Positions 1 through 8,511 of a stretch of DNA of 64,000 nt are shown piece by piece. The DNA comes from WRGT01 sp964450405 (GTDB lineage: Bacteria > Spirochaetota > UBA4802 > UBA5550). The translations under genes were made by a program, and so were the position numbers. Within the stretch, counting starts at the first letter, position 1; every line of letters begins with the position of its first letter. The stretch is from positions 124,001-188,000 of the forward strand of contig CAYVCQ010000001.1 in the NCBI GenBank assembly GCA_964450405.1. The letters run 5' to 3'. Under the pieces are notes generated by a model. It worked only from the letters and a program-made list of their open reading frames with translations. It was not told where the DNA came from and did no database searches.

Positions 1-2475
1 TTCCAGAGACTCTCCATCTACTTTGTACTGACACTGTTTAACAATCCGTACACCGGAACCGCTGATGTCAGAGATACCGGTTATCCCTGTAAGAAACTCA
101 TCAATCCTCACAGATGACTCCTTCCCAGTGTATAGAACAAGTCTGAGCGTTGAACCATCAACCTTATATGAACTCAATATTTCATTCAGAGTATATTCCT
201 GCTCACCCTTTTTACCCTTCTTCACAAAAGATACACGGGTGTCGAGATACAGAGCTGCTTCTTTAAGAGACTTTTCATCGCTGAAATACGCCAGATATTC
301 AACTGCATTTGTCAGAGCCATTATTGTTACGCTCTTCTCTCTAAGCCGGACACTTTCCACTTTTAGAAACTCCGGTAGGCGGGAATTTATTTTTTCAGGA
401 AGCTCCACAATTTCAGATTCAGAGAGTTCTCTGTAAAGTTCAACATCCACTATTTCCGAAATACTCTCAACTCCAAGCGGAACAGGATATCCGCAGGAAA
501 TCTTTTCTCTCTTATTAAATCCCTGACTGAATGAGACAGGAACCTCCGCCATGCGGAATCCTCTTTTTATTATTTCATTAAAATCTATATGTCCGATATA
601 TTTCCCATTACCGGTTTTCGCAAAGACAAAACGGAGAGTCTGCTCTGTGGGATATTTTTCCTCGAATTTTATTCGTGCTGTTTTGTAACTCTCGGTGTCA
701 AGCTCTTCAGCATATCTTTTTTCAGGCGGCTTATAGGATTCTATGTCGAGTTTTCTTCCCCGCATTGAGTCAATTGCTTTTTCCGCGCCGGTTTCAATTA
801 CCTGCCATGGATATGAAACACCGGACTCTCTCTCCTCGAGATAACTCTCCCATGCAGGAAGATGAGCTTCAATACTCTTCATCCATATATCAAACCTGAA
901 ATACTCATGCCACGAGTCGAGTCTTGCGCCATCGAGATATGCATTATATATGACAGATCCAATTCTTTCATCCCCTCTTGCAAACAGTCCCTCAAGGAAC
1001 GATGAACGAACATCATGGTTCTTTATAGTTATCTGTCTGGGTGAGGCCGATTTCACTTTACGTATAACATCATGAAAATACTCCATGCTCATCTGCTTCT
1101 CATGGTCAAATGGAGTGTGCGGCTTCGGAATAAAAGGTGATATGGTTACATTTATATCTTTCTTTCCTCTCCCCCGTTTAACCAGATCTTTAAGAAGAGC
1201 AATAATCTCTTCAGCCTCATCAGATTTATCGCAGCCGGGGAGACCAATCATAAAATAAAGTTTAATCATCCTCCATCCGTTGTTGAAGGCGTAATCGACC
1301 ACATCAAAGAGATCATCTCTGCGAACTTTTTTATTTGATATACTGCGGATTTCATCAGACGCGGATTCCACCGCAAATGTCAAAGAACTCTTCCGAAGAT
1401 TTGAAACTGTTTCTATTATCGGAAGAGTATTCCTGTCCACCTTCAGAGACGGGAGAGCGATGGATACTCCACGTTCCGTCAGTGCAGGGAGCACGCTGTT
1501 CAGGAGTTTTACTATATGTTTATAATCACTTATTGAAAGAGCTGTGAGAGTTACCTCGTCGTAGCCTGTATTGTCTATCTGATAAAAAATATCACGGGCG
1601 GCCTTTTCGAAATTAAACGCACGGTACGGAAGACTGTAATATCCGGCATGACAGAACTTGCAAAGATTAGAGCATCCCCGCGCCAGCTCCACCACCGCCC
1701 TCTCCTGGGAGATTCTTATTGACGGCACAAGAGGCTTTACCGGGGCGAAACATCCATCAGCCGAAACAGAAACTTTTCTTACTTTTTTATAAGCTGCAAT
1801 ATCGGCACTGAGCCCTGTATAATTGAAATTGTAGTCTTTAGATACAAGTACACCTTCGATTTTCCCCAGCTCTCCAAGCACCGTCTCTCTTGATGAGATT
1901 CCGCTGTATTTGCAACGAATCAGAGTTTCTACTATTTCCGGAAATCCGTTCTCTCCGTCTCCGATAAAAAATAGATCAACAAAATCCGCATATGGAAAGG
2001 GATTTGAAACAGCTTCGCCGCCGGCAATAACAAACGGGTCAGAATCTTTTCTATCTTTACGCAGCATCGGTATTCTGCCGAGATCCAATATTTGCAGCAT
2101 ATTTGATGCAAGAAGTTCGTGAGAGAGATTAAATCCCACAGCATCGAGTTCGTGGAGCGGAGTATATGTCTCCAGTGTGTATAACGGGATGTTTCTTGAA
2201 CGGAGTTCGCTCTCAAAGTCCGGGGCAACTGCAAATACTCTCTCGCATGCTCCACCGTTGACTCTATTTGCAGCATCATATAGAATCTTTATCCCGTTAT
2301 TCGACATTCCCACATCGTAAAGATCGGGATAGGATATCGCCACGCGGACCTGTGCTTCTTTCTTTACAGTCATATTCAGTTCATTACCGAAATATCTTGC
2401 CGGCTTCTGGACTGTATGAAGGAAATGACCCAGCATCTCCTGTATATCCAGATTACTATTTTTATCATTATTCAT
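1..2475 (-). CDS. Radical SAM protein, TIGR03960-type with C-terminal DUF2344 (partial at left edge)
   Basis: I translated this from the minus strand; it is open from ATG at 2475 to the window edge, 825 codons. Cys268, Cys272 and Cys275 form the C-x3-C-x2-C motif (CSNLCKFC) that binds the radical SAM 4Fe-4S cluster. An N-terminal B12-binding-like region precedes the SAM core. From about residue 610 the sequence resembles the DUF2344/TIGR03936 domain (GNGKYIGHIDF, then FSQGFNKREKISCGYP). This fused architecture is widespread in bacteria; the substrate is not established, and an RNA or ribosome-linked modification is only a guess. Its start overlaps the rsmA stop by one base (TAATG), so the two are probably translationally coupled. 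Family members are about this long, so only a few C-terminal residues should be missing. Confidence 0.88.
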   Translation of the reverse strand, partial: MNNDKNSNLDIQEMLGHFLHTVQKPARYFGNELNMTVKKEAQVRVAISYPDLYDVGMSNNGIKILYDAANRVNGGACERVFAVAPDFESELRSRNIPLYTLETYTPLHELDAVGFNLSHELLASNMLQILDLGRIPMLRKDRKDSDPFVIAGGEAVSNPFPYADFVDLFFIGDGENGFPEIVETLIRCKYSGISSRETVLGELGKIEGVLVSKDYNFNYTGLSADIAAYKKVRKVSVSADGCFAPVKPLVPSIRISQERAVVELARGCSNLCKFCHAGYYSLPYRAFNFEKAARDIFYQIDNTGYDEVTLTALSISDYKHIVKLLNSVLPALTERGVSIALPSLKVDRNTLPIIETVSNLRKSSLTFAVESASDEIRSISNKKVRRDDLFDVVDYAFNNGWRMIKLYFMIGLPGCDKSDEAEEIIALLKDLVKRGRGKKDINVTISPFIPKPHTPFDHEKQMSMEYFHDVIRKVKSASPRQITIKNHDVRSSFLEGLFARGDERIGSVIYNAYLDGARLDSWHEYFRFDIWMKSIEAHLPAWESYLEERESGVSYPWQVIETGAEKAIDSMRGRKLDIESYKPPEKRYAEELDTESYKTARIKFEEKYPTEQTLRFVFAKTGNGKYIGHIDFNEIIKRGFRMAEVPVSFSQGFNKREKISCGYPVPLGVESISEIVDVELYRELSESEIVELPEKINSRLPEFLKVESVRLREKSVTIMALTNAVEYLAYFSDEKSLKEAALYLDTRVSFVKKGKKGEQEYTLNEILSSYKVDGSTLRLVLYTGKESSVRIDEFLTGITGISDISGSGVRIVKQCQYKVDGESLE

Positions 2476-3317
2476 TACTGTTTATTGATTACTCCCTCGG
2501 TGAGTTTAATAAATTCTTCAAGTGAGAGTTTCTCCCCTCTCACGTCAGGTCTGATTCCGCAGTTCTGCAGAATTTTTTCAACAACATCTCTTTTCATTTC
2601 AAGATGCGGTGAATCTGTTAAAGACTTCAAAAGAGTTTTACGTCTCCCCCAGAATACAGATTTTACTATAAGGTGAAACATCTCCTCTTGTTCAGGGAGA
2701 GTAAAATATCTCGGTTTCCGGATTAGCTGAAGGAAAGATGATTTCACATCAGGTTTCGGATAGAAAGACTCTCCGGCAATATGGAAAAGTATTTTAGAAC
2801 TGAAGTAATATGACAGTGTAACAGTGAGTGCGCCGTATGTTTCACTTCCGGCATGTGCGATAACTCTCTCCGCCATCTCCTTCTGCATCATGACAAGAAT
2901 TTTTTCTGCCGTAAAATTCTTCGCTATACGAAAAAGAATTTCTGATGCACAGTAATACGGAAGATTTGAAACGATAACGTCAAAATTTCTGTTTAAATCA
3001 GATTTTAGAAAATCATCATGAATTATTTCTACGTTTTTGTTTTGTTCCGGACTACCTTCCGGTTTAAAAATATCTGTAAGATATCTTACAAAACCTGAGT
3101 CTATTTCAACAGCCGTGTATAAAAGCGCCCTGGCCGCAAGAGGCACTGAAATGGATCCCAATCCGGGCCCAATCTCAAGGATGCTCTGACCATCGGGAGA
3201 GCATGAATCAACTATTCTCTGAATGACAGAATCATTTATCAGGAAATTCTGCCCGAATTTTTTATTCGGTGCAAGTCCATACTCATCGGTAATTTTTAAT
3301 ATATCGCTTTTATTCAT
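2475..3317 (-). CDS. rsmA: 16S rRNA adenine(1518/1519)-N6-dimethyltransferase RsmA (KsgA)
   Basis: 280 aa, normal family length. FGQNFL (21-26) is the N-terminal signature, EIGPGLGS (48-55) the SAM-binding motif I, and NLPYY (118-122) the catalytic motif IV typical of rRNA adenine dimethylases. The enzyme dimethylates two adjacent adenines in helix 45 of 16S rRNA during late 30S maturation. It is the first gene of a two-gene unit with the radical SAM gene, overlapping it by one base. The ribosome binding site is weak, but the start fits the family N-terminus (NKKFGQNFL shortly after the start). Upstream is a 600-base gap before the divergent chemoreceptor gene. Confidence 0.95.
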   Translation of the reverse strand: MNKSDILKITDEYGLAPNKKFGQNFLINDSVIQRIVDSCSPDGQSILEIGPGLGSISVPLAARALLYTAVEIDSGFVRYLTDIFKPEGSPEQNKNVEIIHDDFLKSDLNRNFDVIVSNLPYYCASEILFRIAKNFTAEKILVMMQKEMAERVIAHAGSETYGALTVTLSYYFSSKILFHIAGESFYPKPDVKSSFLQLIRKPRYFTLPEQEEMFHLIVKSVFWGRRKTLLKSLTDSPHLEMKRDVVEKILQNCGIRPDVRGEKLSLEEFIKLTEGVINKQ

Positions 3318-3380
3318 TTTTCATTCATCTAGTTTCTTGTATTTACTATAACAGTTAAAGTTTTAATAAAACCATTTAAA

Positions 3381-3487
3381 GTCATTCCGGTTTTGCAGTT
3401 TCTATTCGTGCGAATACCGGAATCTCCTTTTTTTAATGCTTTATTTGTGTGATTCCGGCATTCCACTATCGCTCCAGCCGGAATGAC
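3381..3487. repeat. Dispersed palindromic repeat, family A copy 1
   Basis: The copy starts GTCATTCCGG and ends CCGGAATGAC, a 10-bp terminal inverted repeat. Internal blocks read GAATACCGGAATCTCC and GATTCCGGCATTCC. Further copies lie at 8050, 31973, 38821, 42187, 51590, 53574 and 58503. It sits in the gap between rsmA and the divergent chemoreceptor gene. The rest of that gap is AT-rich apart from the candidate leader RNA near 3811. Confidence 0.85.
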
Positions 3488-3806
3488 GAAGAACTAACAA
3501 AATAGTTAAATGCTATTCAATCCTCATTTTAACCTTTCATCTATTCACTTTTTTATTACTGTTTATGTAAAGAAAGTTTTTTTTGTCATAAAAAGAAAAC
3601 CTCTTACAGGTCAAAATAAGCTTAAATTTTATTATTTGTTTCTATGATATTTTTTTCACCAATTCTTTTATAAATAGCTAATACTTGGTTGAATTTATAA
3701 TATTTTTTTATTTAATTAAAAATATTCTATACTGAAAATACTATTTGAATAAAATTATCCGATAAATATTTCAGAATTACCCTGCTCAATTTTCAAACAG
3801 CAGAAA

Positions 3807-3888
3807 AAATACAGGTGTTTTTTGTGGATTTGCAAACAGCAGCTATTCCTCCTGCGGCGCATAGCGCTGGAAAGCTGGGTACCTTATA
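3807..3888 (+). ncRNA. Candidate c-di-GMP-I (GEMM)-like riboswitch in the chemoreceptor leader
   Basis: Several GEMM landmarks occur in the right order. GCAAAC at 3832-3837 is followed by a hairpin (GCAG at 3838-3841 with CTGC at 3852-3855). Then comes GGCGCATAGC, like GGACGCAAAGC in the family. A very short third stem follows (GCT, GGAA loop, AGC), and then TGGGTACC, like the closing GGGUUACC. The outer stem can form between AGGTG (3813-3817) and TACCT (3880-3884), extended by ATA/TAT. It ends about 35 bases before the MCP start codon. GEMM RNAs often control chemoreceptor and cytochrome genes. Deviations (GCATAG instead of GCAAAG, minimal third stem) keep this tentative. Confidence 0.4.
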
Positions 3889-3920
3889 TAATTAAAAAGT
3901 TAAACTGCAGAAGAGGAAGA

Positions 3921-5765
3921 ATGAAAAAAGAAATTAAAACAATAAAGAAGACCTACAAAGTCATCTATAGAAACACAACAATACAAAATAAGATAATTTA
4001 CGGCACAGTTGCCATAATTCTAATTACAACTCTTATAGGGACAATTCTGTCAATGAATGATATCAGAGATGTTGCTAAAGAGGGGCTCATCCAGCATGTA
4101 AGGGCTGTAAAGGCCATGGGAGAGGCGGTTCTACAACAGACTTCGCTGAACTGGGATAACAACATGTTTGATGTAGCAGCTGTTAAAAAGAAAATGGACA
4201 ATAAAGACTATTCTATAATACCCATAGTTTCAACATTCAATGCAATAAAAAAGGCTGGTGAAAATTCAATTTTTAAATTCCGTACTCCGGTTATAAATCC
4301 GAGAAACAGCGCCAATAAAGCAGGTGATGAAGACCTTAAAATTTTTGAAAAACTTAAAAATGAGAACCTTTCTGAATATTATTTTATAGATCACAAGACC
4401 GATCAGCTTCACTACTACCAGACACTGCGAATGGGCGACCAGTGCATCAAATGCCATGGAGACCCGGCGCTTTCAGAAACACTATGGGGAAATAAAGATG
4501 GTTTAGATTTCACCGGAAAAAAAATGGAGGGCTACAAAACAGGCGATTTTTACGGAGCGATGGTTCTGACCTACAAACTTGATGCTCTCTCTCCAACACT
4601 GGTAAAAGACCTTATCATCAACAATATTCTATATTTTTTAATTTATCTGACAGGTATTGTAATAATTATTTTTCTCATAAAAAAAGCTCTTAAACCGCTC
4701 GACTACGTTGCACTGGCTCTTGACGAGATGAGTAAAGGGGAAGGTGATCTTACACAGAAGATAGATATTAAAACTCACGATGAGGTTGGAAACGTTGCGG
4801 GTCTTTTTAACCAGCTTATCGATCAGCTTAGAAATATGATAAAAACTGTAATCAGTGCATCAGATCACATAGCTCAGTCATCAATAGAGATGACAAATTC
4901 AAGCGGTTCACTTGCCAGTGTCGCACAGGATCAGGCTGCATCAATCGAGGAGACATCTTCCGCAATGGAGGAGATTAAGGCCACAATAGACTCGGTATTT
5001 GACACAACCAAAGCTCAATCCGCACGTGCGAGTGACAACAAGGTACTGATGGAGTTTCTGTCAGAGTCAATAAATCAGATTAATAAAACTGCACAAAGCG
5101 CCAGCCGCATGGCTGATGACACATACAAGTACGCCATAGACGGAGAACAGGTTCTGGGACAAACCGTAGAGGGGATGAAGGAGATAAATGAAAGTTCAAG
5201 CCGTATAACCGATTTTGTCGGAATCATCAATGATATATCTGACCAGATAAATCTTCTGTCACTTAATGCAAGCATCGAGGCAGCACGTGCGGGAGACCAC
5301 GGGAAGGGATTTGCCGTTGTTGCCGAAGAGATTGCAAAACTTGCAGAACAGACAGCTGGAAGCACCGGAGAGATTAGAAAACTGATAACTGAATCCAACA
5401 ACAAGGTGGAGATGGGATCACAGCTTGTTTCAAAAACTGCGGAATCACTCCGTCTTATTATCGGAAATGTTAAAAAGACAGCTGAGCTTATGGAGCAGAT
5501 CGCGAAGTCATCTGTTGAACTGGACGAGAACAGTAAAAAGGCCGCAGGGAATGCAAAAGAAGTCAACAGAATGTCAGAAGAGATTTCAACAATGATGCAG
5601 GAACAGAGTGTAAGCAGCAACGAAATTATCAAGGCGATCGACAGAATAAATGAAGTAACGCAAAGCGTTGCCAGCGGCTCGGAAGAACTTGCGGCGAGTT
5701 CCGAGGAACTGTCATCCCAGTCTGAGCTTTTAAACAATCTGGTGAAAAAGTTTAAGATAGAGTAA
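3921..5765 (+). CDS. Methyl-accepting chemotaxis protein with periplasmic haem-binding (DUF3365/Tll0287-like) sensor domain
   Basis: I place the start at ATG 3921, preceded by GAGGAAG, rather than at an in-frame ATG at 3822 that would run through the candidate leader RNA; this gives 614 aa. TM1 is about 26-45, a periplasmic domain spans about 46-230, TM2 is about 233-253, followed by HAMP and a cytoplasmic coiled coil. The conserved signalling hairpin (LNASIEAARAGDHGKGFAVVA) lies near 445-470. The periplasmic domain carries CIKCH (175-179), a c-type haem attachment motif, placed just before DP as in DUF3365 proteins. It probably senses redox state or a gas and signals to CheA. No CheR tether is visible at the C-terminus. 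Confidence 0.92.
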   Translation: MKKEIKTIKKTYKVIYRNTTIQNKIIYGTVAIILITTLIGTILSMNDIRDVAKEGLIQHVRAVKAMGEAVLQQTSLNWDNNMFDVAAVKKKMDNKDYSIIPIVSTFNAIKKAGENSIFKFRTPVINPRNSANKAGDEDLKIFEKLKNENLSEYYFIDHKTDQLHYYQTLRMGDQCIKCHGDPALSETLWGNKDGLDFTGKKMEGYKTGDFYGAMVLTYKLDALSPTLVKDLIINNILYFLIYLTGIVIIIFLIKKALKPLDYVALALDEMSKGEGDLTQKIDIKTHDEVGNVAGLFNQLIDQLRNMIKTVISASDHIAQSSIEMTNSSGSLASVAQDQAASIEETSSAMEEIKATIDSVFDTTKAQSARASDNKVLMEFLSESINQINKTAQSASRMADDTYKYAIDGEQVLGQTVEGMKEINESSSRITDFVGIINDISDQINLLSLNASIEAARAGDHGKGFAVVAEEIAKLAEQTAGSTGEIRKLITESNNKVEMGSQLVSKTAESLRLIIGNVKKTAELMEQIAKSSVELDENSKKAAGNAKEVNRMSEEISTMMQEQSVSSNEIIKAIDRINEVTQSVASGSEELAASSEELSSQSELLNNLVKKFKIE

Positions 5766-5910
5766 CTTAACCGCAAACTTTAAGGTTAATATGGAGATGA
5801 TTAAATTTCAAAGTTATTTCTGCCAGATTAAGCAGGCATATTCTGTGATTATTTAACTCTATATGTTAATATTTTAAATTTGAGATAGAGTGTTCTGAAA
5901 AAAATAAAAC

Positions 5911-6210
5911 TCACAAGCCCGAGAGCTGGTCGTCCATATTTAAAAGCTGAAAGCATTTAAGAATATTTTCGTTGTAGTTTATGACTCTCAGTAATCTTCC
6001 GCCAAGATTCATTTTAATTCTGAACCTCAGCATTATTGATAAGAACATCGAGTCTACGCCTTCGAGATTTCTCATGTCAAAGACAATATCCCTGTGGTCA
6101 TTTTTGATGAAAATCTCTACATCCTCTTCAAATAATCTGATATGCTGGAAAATATCAAATTCTTTCAGCACGTAGATCTTTTCACTTTCATTTTCAATTG
6201 TTTCGAACAT
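5911..6210 (-). CDS. STAS-domain protein (anti-sigma factor antagonist-like)
   Basis: 99 aa, one STAS domain. The core pattern DIVFDMRNLEGVDSMFLSIMLR matches the strand-loop-helix of SpoIIAA-type proteins, where the Ser of the D-S pair is the usual phosphorylation site. Such proteins switch partner kinases or anti-sigma factors, or act in signalling complexes. No anti-sigma factor or PP2C phosphatase gene is adjacent. It converges on the chemoreceptor gene, so a joint role is only a guess. The start lacks a clear ribosome binding site. Confidence 0.75.
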   Translation of the reverse strand: MFETIENESEKIYVLKEFDIFQHIRLFEEDVEIFIKNDHRDIVFDMRNLEGVDSMFLSIMLRFRIKMNLGGRLLRVINYNENILKCFQLLNMDDQLSGL

Positions 6211-6363
6211 TCTTTTTTTATATATATTCTCAAATTTTAATCAAAAAAAGTCATCCCGGAGCGCATAAGTACAATAAACACCATACTATTAGAAAAGCAA
6301 GACATCGGCTGACATGTCAGAGATTGACCATAAAAAAACGTAAAAAAACACCAGTTTTATGAA

Positions 6364-6885
6364 TTAAATATCCACAAGACTGCTTTTAAATCTTCTTCCG
6401 TTTTCTACATAATGTTTTGCACTAGCTTCAATTATTTTTATCTCTACTTCAGTTATCTCGCGGATTATTCTTCCCGGAGAGCCCATTACAACAGAACCGT
6501 CTGGAATTATCATTTTTGACTTTATCAGAGCATTAGCTCCAATAAGGCAGTTTTTACCTATTACCGCCTCATCGAGAACCACTGAGTTTATTCCAATAAG
6601 AGAATAATCTCCAACAATACATCCATGAAGCATCGCCAGATGTCCAATTGTTACACCACGCCCGATTTCGAGTCTATTCCACGCCTCGGCATGAAAAACA
6701 CATCCATCCTGAACATTGCTCTCATCTCCGATAATAATTTTACTTGAATCACCACGTATCACAGCATTAAACCATATACTTGAACCGGTTCCGATCTCTA
6801 CATCACCTATTACATGCGCGCTCTCTGCAATATAATAATCATCACTTTTAAAGCTGACTCTTTTATCACCAAGATTGTATATCAT
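6364..6885 (-). CDS. Gamma carbonic anhydrase-like hexapeptide-repeat protein
   Basis: 173 aa, left-handed beta-helix built from hexapeptide repeats (IGTGSSIWFNAVIRGD, IGRGVTIGHLAMLHGC and others). His65, His82 and His87 match the three zinc ligands of the gamma carbonic anhydrase/YrdA/CaiE group. The start is well supported by GGAGG five bases upstream of ATG. Members hydrate CO2 or are inactive homologues; carbonic anhydrase activity cannot be claimed from sequence alone. It stands alone: the preceding STAS gene is 150 bases away and upstream lies a repeat-filled gap. Confidence 0.88.
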   Translation of the reverse strand: MIYNLGDKRVSFKSDDYYIAESAHVIGDVEIGTGSSIWFNAVIRGDSSKIIIGDESNVQDGCVFHAEAWNRLEIGRGVTIGHLAMLHGCIVGDYSLIGINSVVLDEAVIGKNCLIGANALIKSKMIIPDGSVVMGSPGRIIREITEVEIKIIEASAKHYVENGRRFKSSLVDI

Positions 6886-7044
6886 ACATCCTCCATGTGC
6901 TTTTTAACTATAATCTCTCCTCTGTATGCTTCATAAGAGGTTTATACAATTTAACAAATTTCTTTAGAACAAGCATCATTAAAATTGAAAATTGATAATA
7001 AAATTCAAGGTAATAGAAAAAAAATTTACTTCATCATAATTCAA

Positions 7045-7173
7045 AACTCACCCCCGGCTACTGCCGCGCCCCTCTCTTTAAAAAGAGAAGGGCTGATTAA
7101 ATGTGAAATTTTTTGGTTATACAGCCTCCCCCTCTTTTTCTTTTTAAAGAGAGGGGGACCAAGGGGGTGAGTT
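7045..7173. repeat. Palindromic repeat, family B copy 1
   Basis: The outer arms AACTCACCCCC and GGGGGTGAGTT are inverted. Inside are pyrimidine-rich blocks (CCCCTCTC with AAAAAGAGA, CCCCCTCTTTTTC with AAAGAGAGGGGG) that make two nested hairpins. It fills most of the 370-base gap between the carbonic anhydrase-like gene and the small winged-helix gene. Apparent reading frames across it are artefacts. Related C-rich/G-rich copies occur at 15350, 37586, 40942, 47435, 54450 and 57544. Confidence 0.75.
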
Positions 7174-7258
7174 AACTGTTTCATGTAGTTTTATTTATTC
7201 TAAAAAAAAAGTAGACATCAGATTCTCCTTTCACCCTAGATAGTACCGGTAGAAAAAA

Positions 7259-7474
7259 ATGAAAAGATATGATATACTCCATGAGATTTTCCATAAAGCC
7301 GGAACTGAAAAGTTTATTACACTTTATGAGCTTGAAACTGAAACCGGTCTTTCCGGGGGAACACTCCGGCCGATGCTCGAAGATCTGAAAGAGGAGAGCC
7401 TTATAGTTGAACACTCTGAGGGATTCCAGGTTTCCGAAAGCGGTTCACATTTCTGTAAAAGACGCTGGGTTTAA
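7259..7474 (+). CDS. Small winged-helix DNA-binding protein
   Basis: 71 aa. The whole chain fits a helix-turn-helix with wing: ITLYELETETGLSGGTLRPMLEDLKEESLI, where GLSGGTLRPMLEDL would be the turn and recognition helix, followed by a short beta wing (IVEHSEGFQVSESG). No effector domain is present. The ribosome binding site is poor (only GGTAG upstream), so the start is uncertain. It precedes the NimA-like flavoprotein gene by 57 bases in the same direction and may regulate it; that is inferred from position only. Confidence 0.6.
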   Translation: MKRYDILHEIFHKAGTEKFITLYELETETGLSGGTLRPMLEDLKEESLIVEHSEGFQVSESGSHFCKRRWV

Positions 7475-7531
7475 CTGCAGCCATGTCTGCAGGAACAAAG
7501 CTCCTATAACTACAAAATAAGAGAGGTTAAT

Positions 7532-7996
7532 ATGCCGGTAGAATGGCTTTCAGAGGAAAAATGTAAAAAAATGCTTGGTCCGCAGATTTACGGAAGACTT
7601 GCCACTTGCGGAAAAGATAACATCCCCTATATTACACCTGTAAATTACGCATATCTTAATGATGCAATTTATATACATTGCGCTATGAAAGGTAGAAAAC
7701 TCAGCAATATTGCAGAAAATCCCTCAGTCTGTTTTGAGATAAGTATGTCGGGGAATCTTTACACATCTGAAAGAGCCTGCGGTTTCAGCATGAGATACTG
7801 GTCAATACTGATTAACGGTAATGCAGAAATTGCAGAACATCTTGAAGAAAAAAGAGAAGCTTTGAACGCCATTATGAAAAAATACGCAGGGCAGTTTGAG
7901 TACAGCGACCCCACAGATGATGAACTTGGAAAGGTTAATGTAATAAAGATAAATGTCGAAAGTATCAGCGGAAAAATGGGGATAGATCCTCAGTAA
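7532..7996 (+). CDS. Pyridoxamine 5'-phosphate oxidase-fold flavoprotein, NimA-like
   Basis: 154 aa, the usual size for the split-barrel FMN-binding family. The start RLATCGKDNIPYITPVNYAYLNDAIYIHCAMKGRKL is typical of the nitroimidazole resistance (NimA) subgroup, including the Tyr/His-rich strand and the GRKL turn. AGAGAGG lies just before the ATG. Members bind FMN or haem and reduce or bind small molecules; the real substrate is unknown and no drug resistance should be inferred. It probably shares a transcript with the small winged-helix gene upstream. Confidence 0.85.
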   Translation: MPVEWLSEEKCKKMLGPQIYGRLATCGKDNIPYITPVNYAYLNDAIYIHCAMKGRKLSNIAENPSVCFEISMSGNLYTSERACGFSMRYWSILINGNAEIAEHLEEKREALNAIMKKYAGQFEYSDPTDDELGKVNVIKINVESISGKMGIDPQ

Positions 7997-8049
7997 ATTG
8001 ACGCTATCACTAAAGGGGTCTGATTTTTGATTCTTTTATTTCAGCATTT

Positions 8050-8152
8050 GTCATTCCGGTTTTGCAGCGTACATTCTTGCGAATACCGGAATCTCCTGAT
8101 TAAATCTGGCGTATGGGATACCGGCATTACGTTTCACTTCAGCCGGTATGAC
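8050..8152. repeat. Dispersed palindromic repeat, family A copy 2
   Basis: Starts GTCATTCCGG and ends AGCCGGTATGAC, with GCGAATACCGGAATCTCC and GGATACCGGCATTACG inside. The right flank AAACTTTTAGTTCA resembles the outer arm seen at copy 5. It lies between the NimA-like gene and a small gene at 8296. Confidence 0.85.
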
Positions 8153-8295
8153 AGCTAGTAAACTTTTAGTTCATCCGCAAAATAGCATTCAATTTAAACC
8201 TGAAAAAAATAATTCCTAACAAAACTGGACTTAAAATATCCAACTTATGTAACAATACACCACAGCATTTTTCATATTAAAAAATGGAGTTTAAT

Positions 8296-8511
8296 ATGAA
8301 AAATGAAAATATAAATGAAAACCCTATTCTTTCCGGAATACCTGTCGAATTTGAATGTGACGAGCCATGGAGAAAAAAAAGACTTTCGTGCTCAGGTGCG
8401 GGGATAGTTGAAAAAAATTTTGACCGAAGACATTTTGAACATATGACAAAATATCATGGCGGAAATTCATCTGATGGAATCGAAAATGAAGAAGAATCAG
8501 GCGGGAATTAA
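8296..8511 (+). CDS. Small hypothetical protein
   Basis: 71 aa if started at ATG 8296, which has GGAG seven bases upstream; an ATG at 8284 is in frame but lacks a site. The protein is charged, with two Cys (one in FECDEPW, one in LSCSGAG) and His pairs (RRHFEHMTKYHGG), and an acidic Glu-rich tail. I do not recognise a family. Its stop codon overlaps the stop of the convergent ABC ATPase gene (shared TTAA, four bases). The two Cys and three His could bind a metal, but their spacing matches no motif I know. Confidence 0.55.
   Translation: MKNENINENPILSGIPVEFECDEPWRKKRLSCSGAGIVEKNFDRRHFEHMTKYHGGNSSDGIENEEESGGN

Noticed and set aside
3822..3920. Upstream start for the chemoreceptor
   Set aside because: The 33 extra codons run through the candidate structured leader and would put a Cys/Arg-rich segment ahead of a normal MCP N-terminus.
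5075..5776. Long open frame (233 codons) antisense to the chemoreceptor gene
   Set aside because: It is the complement of a clear MCP signalling domain; Ser/Leu-rich composition is a codon shadow and there is no ribosome binding site.
6985..7170. 61-codon frame
   Set aside because: Lies entirely across the family B palindrome.
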